Notes: generated by a model from the sequence alone, not told the origin. A DNA stretch of 64,000 nucleotides from Pseudomonas fluorescens (GCF_900215245.1 NZ_LT907842.1:5332001-5396000); one strand, 5' to 3'. Positions 1 through 9,131 are shown, counted from the stretch's first letter. Translations and numbers: made by a program.

Positions 1-2
1 TG

Positions 3-2102
3 GCCCTGGAAGGCGAATTCCAACAGCTCAGGGTGCGGGGCAGGGCGGACGGCTATGACCCGGACAGCAACCGCCTCGAAGAGGTGAAAACCTATCGCGG
101 CGACCTCGACGCCCAGCCCGCCAACCATCGGCAACTGCATTGGGCCCAGGTCAAAGTGTACGGCTGGTTGATGTGCCAGAAACTCGGCCTGCATGAAATC
201 GACCTCGCGCTGGTGTACTTCGACATCGTCGGTGAGGGTGAAACCTTGCTGAACCAGCGTTTTCACGCGGCCGAGCTGGAGCGGTTCTTCAACCAGCAAT
301 GTGCGCTGTTCCTGGGCTGGGCGCGCGAGGAAATGCAGCACCGCGACGCGCGCAACAGCGCTGCACAACGCCTGGCCTTCCCGCATGCCGAGTTTCGTCC
401 CGGCCAGCGCGCGCTGGCCGAGTCCGTCTACAAGGCGGTCAGCACCGGCCGCTGCCTGATGGCCCAGGCGCCCACCGGCATCGGCAAAACCGTCGGCACG
501 CTCTTTCCGATGCTCAAGGCCCTGGCGCCGCAGCAATTGGACAAGGTGTTCTTCCTCACTGCCAAGACCCCGGGCCGCAAGCTGGCACTCGACGCTGCCC
601 AGGTGCTGTTCGACAGCAGCCCCGAGCTGGCGCTGCGGGTGCTGGAACTGGTGGCGCGGGACAAGGCGTGCGAACACCTGGACAAAGCCTGTCACGGTGA
701 TTCCTGCCCCTTGGCCAAGGGCTTTTACGATCGCCTGCCGGCCGCGCGCACGGCAGCCTCGAAGGTACAGCTGCTGGACCAACGCAACCTGCGCGACGTC
801 GCCCTGGCCCATGACGTGTGCCCGTATTACCTCAGCCAGGAAATGGCGCGCTGGACTGATCTGGTGGTCGCCGACTACAACTATTATTTCGACTTTGGCG
901 CCATGCTGTTCGGCCTCGCCCAGTTGAACCAATGGCGCGCCGCAGTGCTGGTGGACGAAGCCCACAACTTGGTGGAGCGCGCCCGCGCGATGTACAGCGC
1001 CAGCCTCGACCAATACAGCCTCCACACCCTGCGCGACGCTGCCCCCGAGCCGTTGAAGAAACCCTTGCAGCGCCTGAACCGCGAATGGAACGCCTTGCAC
1101 AAGGAGCAGCTCGCGCCGTACCAGGCCTATGCCACCAAGCCGGACAAACTGCTCCAGGCCCTGAGCCTGTGCACCAGCGCCATGGGCGACCACTTCAACG
1201 AGCACCCCGAAGCCCTCGCCGGCGACCTGCAAGCGTTCTATTTCGAGGCGCTGCAATTTGCCAAAGTGGCCGAGCTGTTCAATGAACAGTTCATTTTCGA
1301 TATCAGCAAGCGTCAGTTCGGCGGCAAGCGCAGTGCGTCAACGTTGTGCCTGCGAAACGTGGTGCCCGCCGAATTCATCCGTCCCAGGCTGACGGCGGCG
1401 CGCAGCAGCGTGTTGTTTTCCGCGACGCTCAGCCCGCGTCACTATTACGCCGACTTGTTGGGGTTGCCGGCGGATACCGCCTGGATTGATGTGGAATCGC
1501 CGTTCAAGGCCGAGCAATTGCAGGTGCGTATCGTCGATGAAATCTCTACGCGGTTTGTGCATCGCCAAGCCTCACTGGAACCCATCGTCGAGTTGATTGC
1601 CCGGCAGTTCGCGGCGCAACCGGGCAACTACCTGGCGTTTTTCAGCAGTTTCGATTACTTGCAGCAAGTGGCGCAATTGATGGCCGAACGGCACCCGCAG
1701 GTCGCGCTGTGGTTGCAATCACGCGGCATGGCCGAGGCCGAGCGGCAGGCATTTCTTGAGCAATTCACCCAGCACAGCCAGGGCGTCGGCTTTGCGGTGT
1801 TGGGCGGCGCGTTTGGCGAGGGTATTGATTTGCCCGGCGCGCGCTTGATCGGGGCGTTTGTTGCCACCTTGGGCTTGCCGCAACTGAACCCGATCAACGA
1901 GCAAATGAAAGCGCGCATGGGCGCGATTTTCGGCGCGGGCTACGACTACACCTATCTGTATCCCGGTATCCAGAAAGTGGTGCAGGCGGCGGGTCGAGTG
2001 ATCCGCAGCCAACACGACCGGGGCGTGGTGATGTTGATTGATGACCGTTTTGGCGAGGCGCGGGTGCGGCAGTTGTTGCCGCGTTGGTGGGCCGTCGATT
2101 AA
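3..2102 (+). CDS. ATP-dependent DNA helicase, Rad3/DinG (XPD-like) type, 5' end outside window
   Basis: The reading frame is open from the left edge, so the true start lies upstream; about 699 codons are visible. Near the visible N-terminus a Gly-Arg-Ala-Asp...Glu-Val-Lys pattern (about nt 39-95) resembles the core of a PD-(D/E)XK nuclease. Superfamily 2 helicase motifs follow: Walker A APTGIGKT (about nt 466-492), a cysteine group CEHLDKACHGDSC plus VCPYY (about nt 667-830) as in the iron-sulfur domain of XPD/DinG helicases, the DEAH box VDEAH (about nt 952), and motif VI QAAGRVIR (about nt 1981). It probably unwinds DNA in repair. The partial gene begins inside the nuclease-like region, so the full domain layout cannot be judged. 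Confidence 0.88.
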   Translation, partial: ALEGEFQQLRVRGRADGYDPDSNRLEEVKTYRGDLDAQPANHRQLHWAQVKVYGWLMCQKLGLHEIDLALVYFDIVGEGETLLNQRFHAAELERFFNQQCALFLGWAREEMQHRDARNSAAQRLAFPHAEFRPGQRALAESVYKAVSTGRCLMAQAPTGIGKTVGTLFPMLKALAPQQLDKVFFLTAKTPGRKLALDAAQVLFDSSPELALRVLELVARDKACEHLDKACHGDSCPLAKGFYDRLPAARTAASKVQLLDQRNLRDVALAHDVCPYYLSQEMARWTDLVVADYNYYFDFGAMLFGLAQLNQWRAAVLVDEAHNLVERARAMYSASLDQYSLHTLRDAAPEPLKKPLQRLNREWNALHKEQLAPYQAYATKPDKLLQALSLCTSAMGDHFNEHPEALAGDLQAFYFEALQFAKVAELFNEQFIFDISKRQFGGKRSASTLCLRNVVPAEFIRPRLTAARSSVLFSATLSPRHYYADLLGLPADTAWIDVESPFKAEQLQVRIVDEISTRFVHRQASLEPIVELIARQFAAQPGNYLAFFSSFDYLQQVAQLMAERHPQVALWLQSRGMAEAERQAFLEQFTQHSQGVGFAVLGGAFGEGIDLPGARLIGAFVATLGLPQLNPINEQMKARMGAIFGAGYDYTYLYPGIQKVVQAAGRVIRSQHDRGVVMLIDDRFGEARVRQLLPRWWAVD

Positions 2103-2192
2103 GTACGTTCGGCTTATTCCCGCCATCAATGATACTGGCATGCCCGCCGCCGATTCTGCAGGCTGATCAAAACACGCAGAAAGGTTACGCCC

Positions 2193-3125
2193 ATGCGCCA
2201 GCAAACACTCTCCGTCAACGGTATTCAGCTGTGCGTGCACATCGACGGCGCGGAAAACGGCCGGCCAATCTGGCTGCTGCACGGGTTTCCTGAATGTTGG
2301 CACTCCTGGCGCGAGCAGATTCCTGCGTTGACCGCCGCCGGGTACCGGGTGTTTGCCCCTGAACTGCGTGGCTACGGCGAATCGAGTTCGCCCGCAGAGA
2401 TTGCCGACTACCAATTGCTGACCCTGTGCGCCGACATCCAGCAGGCCATGGAGCATTTCGGTCACCGTGAGGTGGCCATGGTTGGGCACGACTGGGGCGC
2501 GGTGCTCGCCTGGCACCTGGCGTTGCTGGAGCCTGAGCGCATCACTCGGCTGATCACACTGTCGGTGCCTTTTGCCGGGCGCGCCCGCCGCCCGGTGATT
2601 GAAATCATGCGCGAGCTGTACGCCGATCGGTTCAATTACATCCTTTATTTCCAGGAACCCGGTGTGGCCGAACAGGAACTGAACGCCGACATCGAACGCA
2701 CGTTGCGGCTATTCATGCAGGATGAGGATGTGTTCCTGCAGCAGAAATCGGCGAAGGCCCGCCTGTTCGCAGGCGTCTCAACCCCCAGTACATTGCCGCA
2801 CTGGTGTTCCCCGGAGGATCTGGCCATCTACCTGCAGGCGTTCACCGAACACGGCTTTCGCGGCCCGCTGAACTGGTACCGCAACTTCGAACGCAACTGG
2901 CAGCACACCGAGTTCCTGGCGGGCCGGCAGGTGCTGCAACCGACCTTGTTCCTGATTGGCGACCGCGACCCGGTCGGCGTGTTCGAAGCCCACACCCTCA
3001 AGCGCATGCCCGACTCGGTGCCCGACCTTGAGCAGCAGGTGTTGGCCAACTGCGGTCACTGGATCCAGAACGAGCAGGCGCAGCGGGTCAACGCGCTGAT
3101 GCTCGGGTTTCTAGGCAGAACGTAA
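2193..3125 (+). CDS. alpha/beta hydrolase, epoxide hydrolase-like
   Basis: 310 residues, cytosolic. The order of motifs is that of the epoxide hydrolase/haloalkane dehalogenase branch: oxyanion-side HGFPECWHSW, then GYGESS, the nucleophile elbow VGHDWG with Asp100 as predicted nucleophile, and catalytic His289 in CGHWIQNEQ. An Asp nucleophile rather than Ser supports a hydrolase acting on epoxides or similar electrophiles, not an esterase. The ATG at 2193 has an AGAAAGG-like ribosome site. The 3' end overlaps the convergent kinase gene by 38 nt. The substrate cannot be inferred from position. Confidence 0.88.
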   Translation: MRQQTLSVNGIQLCVHIDGAENGRPIWLLHGFPECWHSWREQIPALTAAGYRVFAPELRGYGESSSPAEIADYQLLTLCADIQQAMEHFGHREVAMVGHDWGAVLAWHLALLEPERITRLITLSVPFAGRARRPVIEIMRELYADRFNYILYFQEPGVAEQELNADIERTLRLFMQDEDVFLQQKSAKARLFAGVSTPSTLPHWCSPEDLAIYLQAFTEHGFRGPLNWYRNFERNWQHTEFLAGRQVLQPTLFLIGDRDPVGVFEAHTLKRMPDSVPDLEQQVLANCGHWIQNEQAQRVNALMLGFLGRT

Positions 3126-4554
3126 AGGTCGCGCCATGCCCGGGGCGGTCCACCAAGCGGATGCTGCGCCCGTGCAGTTGCAGGATGCGGTGCACGATGC
3201 GCAGGCCCAGGCCGCCATCGCGGCGCGCGCCGCCGATGGTGAAGGCCCGCAGGAACAAGCCTTCACGCAACTCAGGGTCGATGCCCGGGCCGCTGTCGCT
3301 GACGGTGACGCCCATGCCATCCGCTTCGGGTGACAAGATCACCTCGACCTCGCCATTCACCGGCGTGTGCCGCAGGGCGTTGTCGAGCAGGTTGGTCAGC
3401 ACCCGCTCGATCAAGCCCAGGTCGGCCAACACCGTTGGCACCTGTGGCGGCAAGCTGGCGGTGAGCGTGATGGACCGGGCCTCGGCGGTCAGTTCGAATT
3501 TCTGGAAGATGTCTTGCACCAGGTCCGGCAGCGAAAAACCTTCGATCACCGGCTGGACAAACCCATGTTCCAGGCGCACCAGTTCCAGCAGCGACTGGGC
3601 CAGGCCGCCGACCTTGCGGCTTTGGTCGAGGGCGATACCGAGGTAACGGCGGCGCTCCTCTGGGCTGAGGCTGGCGTCCTTGAGGGACAGCGTTTCCAGG
3701 TAGCCATGCAGCGAGGCCAAGGGCGTGCGCAGGTCGTGGGAAATATTCGCGACCATTTCCCGGCGTTCCTGGTCCTGGTGGGTGATGGCGCGCCATTGCT
3801 CGCCCAGGCGGTTTTCCATTTGCACGAAGGCGTGGTCGAGCACCGCGATTTCATCGCTGCTATCGAGCTCGCGAGGTGGCGGCTGCACAGGTTTCGGCGC
3901 GCCGTTGATGTCGAATCGGCCAACCTTGTCGGTCAGTTGGCGCAAGGGCCGGGTGATCCAGGCAAACGCGATCAGGCCGGCCATCAAGCACAGCAGCGCC
4001 ACCAGGCCGATGGACCAGAGGGCGATCTTCAGCGCCATGCCGGTGGCGTCCTTTGCGTCGTACACATCGTGGGCTTCGCCCAGCAGCACGACGTACAGGA
4101 AACCGGTTTGTTGGCCGTTGGCCTTGAGCGGCGCGGCGCTGAACACCTTGCGCCCGTCAACGCTGCGCGGGTCATCGCCGAGAATCGGCAGCATGGCGCC
4201 GCTGAGAAAGCGTCGAACCGGCGTGAGGTCGACGTGGTCACGCAGTAAATGCCCGCTGGGTGCGGCATTACCGACGACGCGGCCGTCGATATCGAGCAAG
4301 TACACCTCGACACTCGGGTTGACCAGCATCAATTGGCTGAACAGCGTGCGCACCGCGTCGGGTTTGAGGCCGTCGGCGTCCATCAGTTGCGTATCACGGG
4401 CGATGTGCGCCGCGAGGTCGCGGGACAAGCCTTGCACCACTTCCAGTTCGTGCATGCGGTTGGAACGGACCTGCAACCAGGCCGAAGTGCCGCTGCAAAC
4501 CACCAGCAACAGCGCAAACACGACTGACAGGCGTTGAGTCAGGGTCAGTTTCAT
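3088..4554 (-). CDS. two-component sensor histidine kinase
   Basis: 488 residues. An N-terminal membrane helix, a periplasmic sensor loop of about 150 residues and a second helix are followed by HAMP, HisKA and HATPase domains. The phosphoacceptor is His273 in NISHDLRTP; the ATP-binding lobe shows N, G1 (DSGPGI) and G2 (GGLGL) boxes. I chose the ATG at 4554 because it overlaps the regulator stop by 4 nt (ATGA), giving translational coupling. A longer in-frame extension to 4698 would run inside the regulator gene and is rejected. Its stop lies 38 nt inside the convergent hydrolase gene. The pair is divergent from the msrB-dipZ-msrA cluster and is a plausible oxidative-stress sensor for it; that link is inferred from position only. 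Confidence 0.9.
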   Translation of the reverse strand: MKLTLTQRLSVVFALLLVVCSGTSAWLQVRSNRMHELEVVQGLSRDLAAHIARDTQLMDADGLKPDAVRTLFSQLMLVNPSVEVYLLDIDGRVVGNAAPSGHLLRDHVDLTPVRRFLSGAMLPILGDDPRSVDGRKVFSAAPLKANGQQTGFLYVVLLGEAHDVYDAKDATGMALKIALWSIGLVALLCLMAGLIAFAWITRPLRQLTDKVGRFDINGAPKPVQPPPRELDSSDEIAVLDHAFVQMENRLGEQWRAITHQDQERREMVANISHDLRTPLASLHGYLETLSLKDASLSPEERRRYLGIALDQSRKVGGLAQSLLELVRLEHGFVQPVIEGFSLPDLVQDIFQKFELTAEARSITLTASLPPQVPTVLADLGLIERVLTNLLDNALRHTPVNGEVEVILSPEADGMGVTVSDSGPGIDPELREGLFLRAFTIGGARRDGGLGLRIVHRILQLHGRSIRLVDRPGHGATFTFCLETRASAR

Positions 4555-5261
4555 GGGCCGCTCTCGGCAAACTTGTAGCCCCGGCCCCATACCGTAAGGA
4601 TGAGTGACGGGTTGGCCGGGTCGGCCTCGACCTTGGCGCGCAGGCGGTTGATATGGGTGTTCACCGTGTGTTCGTAGCCTTCGTGGCTGTAGCCCCATAC
4701 CGCGTTGAGCAGGTCCATGCGTGAGAAGACTTTGCCCGGCTGGCGTGCGAAGAAATACAGCAGGTCGAATTCGCGCGGCGTAAGGTCCAGGCGCTGGCCT
4801 TGCAAGGTCGCATCGCGGGTCAGCGGGTTGATGAAGAGCGGGCCGAGTTCAAGGCTGCCGGCGTCCATCTTCAGGTTACGCGCCATGGCGTCAACCCGGC
4901 GCAGCAGCGCCTTGACCCGCGCGACCAGCTCCGGCATGGAAAACGGCTTTGCCAGGTAGTCGTCCGCGCCCAGCTCCAGGCCAAGGATGCGGTGCAACTC
5001 GCTGGAGCGCGCGCTGGTGATGATGATCGGTGTGTAGCGCGCCATGGCGCGGGCCCGGCGGCAGATTTCCAGGCCGTCCACACCCGGCAGCATCAGGTCG
5101 AGGATCAGCGCATCCCAGCCGCCTTGCTCCAGCAGGCGCAGGCCTTCGGTGCCGTCGGCGCTGTGCACCACCTCAAATTGCTCGTCGCGCAGGTGCAGGC
5201 AAATCAAGTCAGCAATATGGGCATCGTCCTCGACGACGAGGACTCGTTTGGGCTGATCCAT
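4551..5261 (-). CDS. OmpR-family response regulator
   Basis: 236 residues. Receiver domain with acidic pocket Glu11-Asp12-Asp13 and phosphoacceptor Asp55 in ILDLMLPG, conserved Thr/Ser and KPF further on. The C-terminal winged helix ends in the usual VNTHINRLRAKVE and VWGRGYKF. It is the first gene of the two-gene operon with the kinase that overlaps its stop. The 140-nt gap to the divergent msrB start must hold both promoters. The likely role is controlling its own operon and the neighbouring methionine sulfoxide reductases, by analogy with HprRS/MsrPQ of enterobacteria; no binding site could be defined. Confidence 0.9.
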   Translation of the reverse strand: MDQPKRVLVVEDDAHIADLICLHLRDEQFEVVHSADGTEGLRLLEQGGWDALILDLMLPGVDGLEICRRARAMARYTPIIITSARSSELHRILGLELGADDYLAKPFSMPELVARVKALLRRVDAMARNLKMDAGSLELGPLFINPLTRDATLQGQRLDLTPREFDLLYFFARQPGKVFSRMDLLNAVWGYSHEGYEHTVNTHINRLRAKVEADPANPSLILTVWGRGYKFAESGP

Positions 5262-5401
5262 GGAAAGAAACCTTCGCTTGTAGTTCGCGCATTGTGCGGG
5301 TTTTGCACCCGTGTAGTTATCACGAATTGTTTAACTCTGCGTGAGGATTCCGCGACCGGCAAGGGTTCAAGATGGCCTCAGTGCTTAATGAGGAGAACGC
5401 C

Positions 5402-5902
5402 ATGTACACGCGTCGACAAATACTGCTGGCCGGTGGTGGCCTGGGTGTTGCCGTCCTGGCCGGTGGTGTGCTGAAACAGCTGAGTATGGTCACCGAGGTG
5501 CAAGCCGCCGAGACGTTCGAAGTCAACCATACCGAGGCCGAATGGCGCAGCCTGCTGAGTGCCGAGCAGTTCGCCGTGCTGCGCGAGGAGGGCACCGAGC
5601 GCCCCTACAGCAGCGCCCTTAATGATGAACACCGTACAGGCACCTTTGCCTGCGCCGGTTGTGCGTTGCCGTTGTTCGCCTCCAGCACCAAGTTCGACAG
5701 CCACACCGGTTGGCCGAGTTTCTGGCAGCCGCTGGACCACGCTGTCGCCAGCCATGTCGACACGTCCTATGGCGTGGTACGCAAGGAAATTCACTGCCGC
5801 CGGTGTGGCGGCCACCAAGGGCACGTGTTCGATGACGGCCCGGCACCCACTGGCCTGCGCTATTGCATGAATGGCGTGGCCATGACGTTCACGGCGGCTT
5901 AA
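5402..5902 (+). CDS. msrB: peptide-methionine (R)-S-oxide reductase, Tat-exported
   Basis: 166 residues. The N-terminus has a twin-arginine signal (TRRQILLAGGG, hydrophobic core, AXA-like cut near VQA-A at about residue 35), so the enzyme should act in the periplasm. The mature part has zinc-binding CAGC and CRRC pairs, GWPSFW, and the catalytic RYCMNG with Cys155. It reduces Met-R-sulfoxide in oxidised proteins. The start at 5402 is supported by GAGGAG about 7 nt upstream; an in-frame codon at 5372 lies upstream of that site. It is first in a run with a DipZ-like reductase (35 nt downstream) and MsrA. Confidence 0.93.
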   Translation: MYTRRQILLAGGGLGVAVLAGGVLKQLSMVTEVQAAETFEVNHTEAEWRSLLSAEQFAVLREEGTERPYSSALNDEHRTGTFACAGCALPLFASSTKFDSHTGWPSFWQPLDHAVASHVDTSYGVVRKEIHCRRCGGHQGHVFDDGPAPTGLRYCMNGVAMTFTAA

Positions 5903-5937
5903 GCCGATGTCTCTGCATATTGATAAGGGAAGATTCC

Positions 5938-7698
5938 ATGTGGCTTCTGGTTCTCGCGTATCTGGGCGGCGTGCTGACAATTGTCAGCCCGTGCATCCTG
6001 CCTGTTCTGCCTTTTGTCTTCGCTCGCACCGGGCAGCCGTTTATGCGCAGTGGCTTGCCGCTGTTAGCGGGGATGGCGGTGACGTTCGCCCTGGTGGCCT
6101 CACTGGCCGCGGTGGGCGGCGGTTGGGTGGTGCAAGTCAATCAGTACGGGCGCTGGCTCGCGTTGCTGTGCGTTGCCCTGTTCGGACTCACGCTGTTGCT
6201 GCCGCACCTGTCGGAACGCTTGACGCGTCCCTTAGTGGCCGCCGGCAGTCGCCTGTCGCAAGCCGCTGGAACGGACGCCAAGCCGCGTGCGGGCGCTTCG
6301 TTCCTGATCGGCGTGGCCACCGGTTTACTGTGGGCACCGTGCGCGGGGCCAATCCTGGGGCTGGTGCTCACCGGCGCGGCGCTGCAGGGCGCGAGCATCG
6401 GCACCACGTTGCTGTTGCTGGCTTATGCCGCCGGTGCCGCTACGTCCCTGGCGTTGGCGTTGCTGGTCGGCGGTAAAGTCTTTGGCGTTATGAAGCGCTC
6501 GCTCGGAGCCGGCGAATGGTTGCGCCGTGGCCTCGGTGCGCTGATGCTCGCCGGCGTGGCCGCCATCGCCCTGGGCCTGGACACCGGTGTGCTGTCGCGC
6601 TTGTCGACTGCCTCCACGGGCGGCCTGGAACAAAGCCTGGTGGACACGCTGAGTGCCAAACCCGCGCAGCAGGGCGGCGCGATGCTGGCCGGTGGCGCGA
6701 TGATGATGGCTGCCAACCACAGCGACGCGCTGCCGATCGAAGGCACGTTGCCGCCACTGGATGGCGCAGTGCAATGGCTGAACAGCCCGCCACTGAGTGC
6801 CGAAGCGCTGAAAGGTAAAGTGGTGCTGGTGGATTTCTGGACCTACTCCTGCATCAACTGCCTGCGCAGCTTGCCCTACGTGAAAGCCTGGGCCGAGAAG
6901 TACCACGACCAGGGCCTGGTGGTGATTGGCGTACACGCCCCGGAATTTGCCTTTGAGCGCGACGTGAACAACGTCAGCCAGGCCATGAAGGACCTGGGCA
7001 TCACGTACCCGGTGGCGATCGACAACAACTACAAGATCTGGCGCGCGTTCAACAACCAGTACTGGCCGGCGCATTACTTTGCCGATGCCAAGGGCCAGAT
7101 TCGCTACCACCACTTTGGCGAGGGTGATTACGCCGAGTCGGAGCGAGTGATCCAGCAATTGCTGCGTGAAGCCGGGGCCAAAGATGTCGCCGGTGGGTTG
7201 ATCGAGGCGGATGCGAAGGGCGTTGAGCAGGCGCCGGACATGCATGAAGTGCAGTCGCCGGAAACCTACCTGGGCTTCCAGCGCGCCGAACACTTCGTGA
7301 CCACCGGCACCCAGGCCACCGACACCGTGGTGAATTACCCGGCCGCCGGCCCGCTGGGCCTGAACAGCTGGACCCTGGAAGGTCACTGGAACGTCGGCGG
7401 CCAGCAAGCCACCCTGGACCAGGCCGGCGGGCGCATCGTGTACCGCTTCCATGCCCGCGACCTGCACCTGGTGCTGGGCCCGGCGGCTGACGGCAAACCG
7501 GTGCGGTTCAAGGTGACGATTGATGGCCAGGCCCCGGGCGATGCCCACGGCACGGATGTGGCGCCCGATGGCCGCGGCACGGTGACCGAACAACGCCTGT
7601 ACCAGTTGGTGCGGCAGCGCGGCGCCGTGCAGGACCGCACCTTCAGCATCGAATTTCTCGACCCGCATGTGGCGGCCTATGCCTTCACCTTCGGTTAA
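5938..7698 (+). CDS. dipZ: DipZ-type CcdA-thioredoxin fusion protein (periplasmic electron supply)
   Basis: 586 residues from the ATG at 5938 (AAGGGAAG upstream). The N-terminal part, about residues 1-230, is a CcdA/DsbD-like membrane domain with paired motifs ending in Pro-Cys (VSPCILP; LWAPCAGP). Then comes a periplasmic thioredoxin-like domain with Cys305-X-X-Cys308 in TYSCINC. A C-terminal beta-rich region of about 150 residues is typical of mycobacterial DipZ-like proteins. It should carry electrons from cytosolic thioredoxin across the membrane to periplasmic thiol enzymes. Lying between exported MsrB and MsrA, it is the natural reductant source for both. In-frame codons upstream to 5863 would overlap msrB and are not used. 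Confidence 0.9.
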   Translation: MWLLVLAYLGGVLTIVSPCILPVLPFVFARTGQPFMRSGLPLLAGMAVTFALVASLAAVGGGWVVQVNQYGRWLALLCVALFGLTLLLPHLSERLTRPLVAAGSRLSQAAGTDAKPRAGASFLIGVATGLLWAPCAGPILGLVLTGAALQGASIGTTLLLLAYAAGAATSLALALLVGGKVFGVMKRSLGAGEWLRRGLGALMLAGVAAIALGLDTGVLSRLSTASTGGLEQSLVDTLSAKPAQQGGAMLAGGAMMMAANHSDALPIEGTLPPLDGAVQWLNSPPLSAEALKGKVVLVDFWTYSCINCLRSLPYVKAWAEKYHDQGLVVIGVHAPEFAFERDVNNVSQAMKDLGITYPVAIDNNYKIWRAFNNQYWPAHYFADAKGQIRYHHFGEGDYAESERVIQQLLREAGAKDVAGGLIEADAKGVEQAPDMHEVQSPETYLGFQRAEHFVTTGTQATDTVVNYPAAGPLGLNSWTLEGHWNVGGQQATLDQAGGRIVYRFHARDLHLVLGPAADGKPVRFKVTIDGQAPGDAHGTDVAPDGRGTVTEQRLYQLVRQRGAVQDRTFSIEFLDPHVAAYAFTFG

Positions 7699-7780
7699 CC
7701 GCTTCATTAACTGTTAACCCGGTCAATGTGGGCGCTGGCTGGCCTGCTGCCACCTTCAACCGAGTACTGGAGTCAGTGGT

Positions 7781-8476
7781 ATGAAACTGCTCAAATGTTT
7801 ACCCGCACTCGCTTTCGCTGCTTTCGTCGGCCAAAGCTCGGCATTCTCTTTTGGCGCCTCCGAAGACGCGGTAATGATCGCACCACCGGCCCTCGACCTT
7901 CCCGCCGCGCCCGGCAACCTGCAAACGGCAGTATTCGCCGGCGGCTGCTTCTGGGGCGTACAAGGGGTGTTCCAGCATGTGCAAGGCGTGAAAAACGCTG
8001 TGTCCGGCTACGACGGCGGCGCGGCTGACACAGCCCAGTACGAGGCGGTCAGTGGAGGCGATACCGGCCACGCCGAGTCGGTGTCGGTGACCTACGACCC
8101 AGGCCAGGTCAGCTACGGCAAGTTGCTGCAAATCTACTTTTCCGTGGCCCACAACCCCACGGAACTGAACCGCCAGGGCCCCGACAGCGGCAGCCAATAC
8201 CGCTCGGAAATCTTTGCGCAGAATGCCGAGCAGCAAAAAGTCGCCCAGGCCTATATCGCCCAGCTGGACGCGGCCAACGCCTTCACCAGGCCGATCGTGA
8301 CCAAGGTCGAGGTGGGCAAGGCGTTTTACCCGGCGGAGTCCTATCACCAGGACTTCCTCACCGAGAACCCTTCCTATCCGTACATCGTAATCAATGATTT
8401 GCCGAAAGTGGCGCAGCTGAAAAAACTGTTCCCGGACCAATACAGAGCAGAACCGGTGCTGGTCAAAAACCAATAG
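7781..8476 (+). CDS. msrA: peptide-methionine (S)-S-oxide reductase, exported
   Basis: 231 residues with a Sec-type signal peptide (Lys at residues 2 and 5, hydrophobic stretch, cut near residue 22-26), so a periplasmic form of MsrA. The catalytic motif GGCFWG holds Cys56, and the conserved GYDGG, GHAESV and YHQDF stretches are present. It reduces Met-S-sulfoxide and complements the R-specific MsrB upstream. The 82-nt gap after dipZ shows no obvious terminator. Downstream lies a REP doublet that may end the transcript. Confidence 0.93.
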   Translation: MKLLKCLPALAFAAFVGQSSAFSFGASEDAVMIAPPALDLPAAPGNLQTAVFAGGCFWGVQGVFQHVQGVKNAVSGYDGGAADTAQYEAVSGGDTGHAESVSVTYDPGQVSYGKLLQIYFSVAHNPTELNRQGPDSGSQYRSEIFAQNAEQQKVAQAYIAQLDAANAFTRPIVTKVEVGKAFYPAESYHQDFLTENPSYPYIVINDLPKVAQLKKLFPDQYRAEPVLVKNQ

Positions 8477-8495
8477 TCAGCGCAAACCAAAAGGT

Positions 8496-8570
8496 GTGCG
8501 CTTGCTCGCGAACGCGGTGGGTCCGTTACTCATACTGTGCCGGACACACCGCCTTCGCGAGCACGCCCGC
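8496..8570. repeat. REP doublet (inverted pair), P. fluorescens type
   Basis: Two 30-nt arms, 8496-8525 and 8541-8570, are inverted copies matching at 25 of 30 positions around a 15-nt spacer. The core GCTTGCTCGCGAA(C/G)GCGGTG is the familiar extragenic palindrome of fluorescent pseudomonads. It sits between convergent genes, the usual place for REP/REPIN elements, and could form a long hairpin at the end of the msr operon. Confidence 0.85.
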
Positions 8571-8594
8571 TTCGACCTTCGTCGCCACTTCGGT

Positions 8595-9023
8595 TCAGGA
8601 TTTGGCTTTTGCCAGGTAAGGCGCCAACCGCCGCGCCATTTCTTCACCCAACGCCTGCAAGCCACTCATTGGCCGCACCATCACTTCAAACTCAACAATC
8701 TGCCCTTGCTCGTTAAAGCGGATCAAATCAATGCCCTTTAACTGTTTGTCACCGACCCGCGCACTGAACTCCAGCACCACACTCAAGCCGTCACCGGTGG
8801 CCAGTTCGCGATGATAGGCAAAGTCTTCAAACACCTTGAACACCGTGTTGAGGATCATCGACACCACAGGCGCGCCAGGGTAGGGCGTGTGGGCCATGGG
8901 CGAGCGAAAGACGGCGTCGGGCGCGAGCAATTCAGGAAGCGGCTTGAGGTCGTGAGCCGTCAGCATGGCATGCCAGCGTTGCAGGCTATGGGCGGCGGCG
9001 GGGTGCAGTTTCAGTTCGGACAT
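8595..9023 (-). CDS. NTF2-like/SnoaL-like protein
   Basis: 142 residues. The pattern (helical N-terminus with RWHAMLTAHDLKPLPELLAPDAVFRSP, then beta strands GLSVVLEFSARVGDK and GIDLIRFNEQGQIVEFEVMVRP) matches the cone-shaped NTF2/SnoaL fold. Such proteins are small-molecule isomerases or binding proteins with diverse roles, and I cannot assign a substrate. It is a single gene flanked by the REP doublet on its 3' side. Confidence 0.75.
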   Translation of the reverse strand: MSELKLHPAAAHSLQRWHAMLTAHDLKPLPELLAPDAVFRSPMAHTPYPGAPVVSMILNTVFKVFEDFAYHRELATGDGLSVVLEFSARVGDKQLKGIDLIRFNEQGQIVEFEVMVRPMSGLQALGEEMARRLAPYLAKAKS

Positions 9024-9131
9024 GCTGTGTACCTGTTCTTATGGTGGAAAGGTCGTTCACCTCGCCAACATAAGAGCGGTAACAAAGCAGGGTCAATCAC
9101 CCGAATTGACAGTTAAGTGACTGCAATGAAC

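Noticed and set aside
6325..7707. 460-codon minus-strand open frame opposite dipZ
   Set aside because: Antisense to a complete CcdA-thioredoxin gene; no motifs, His/Gln/Arg-rich.
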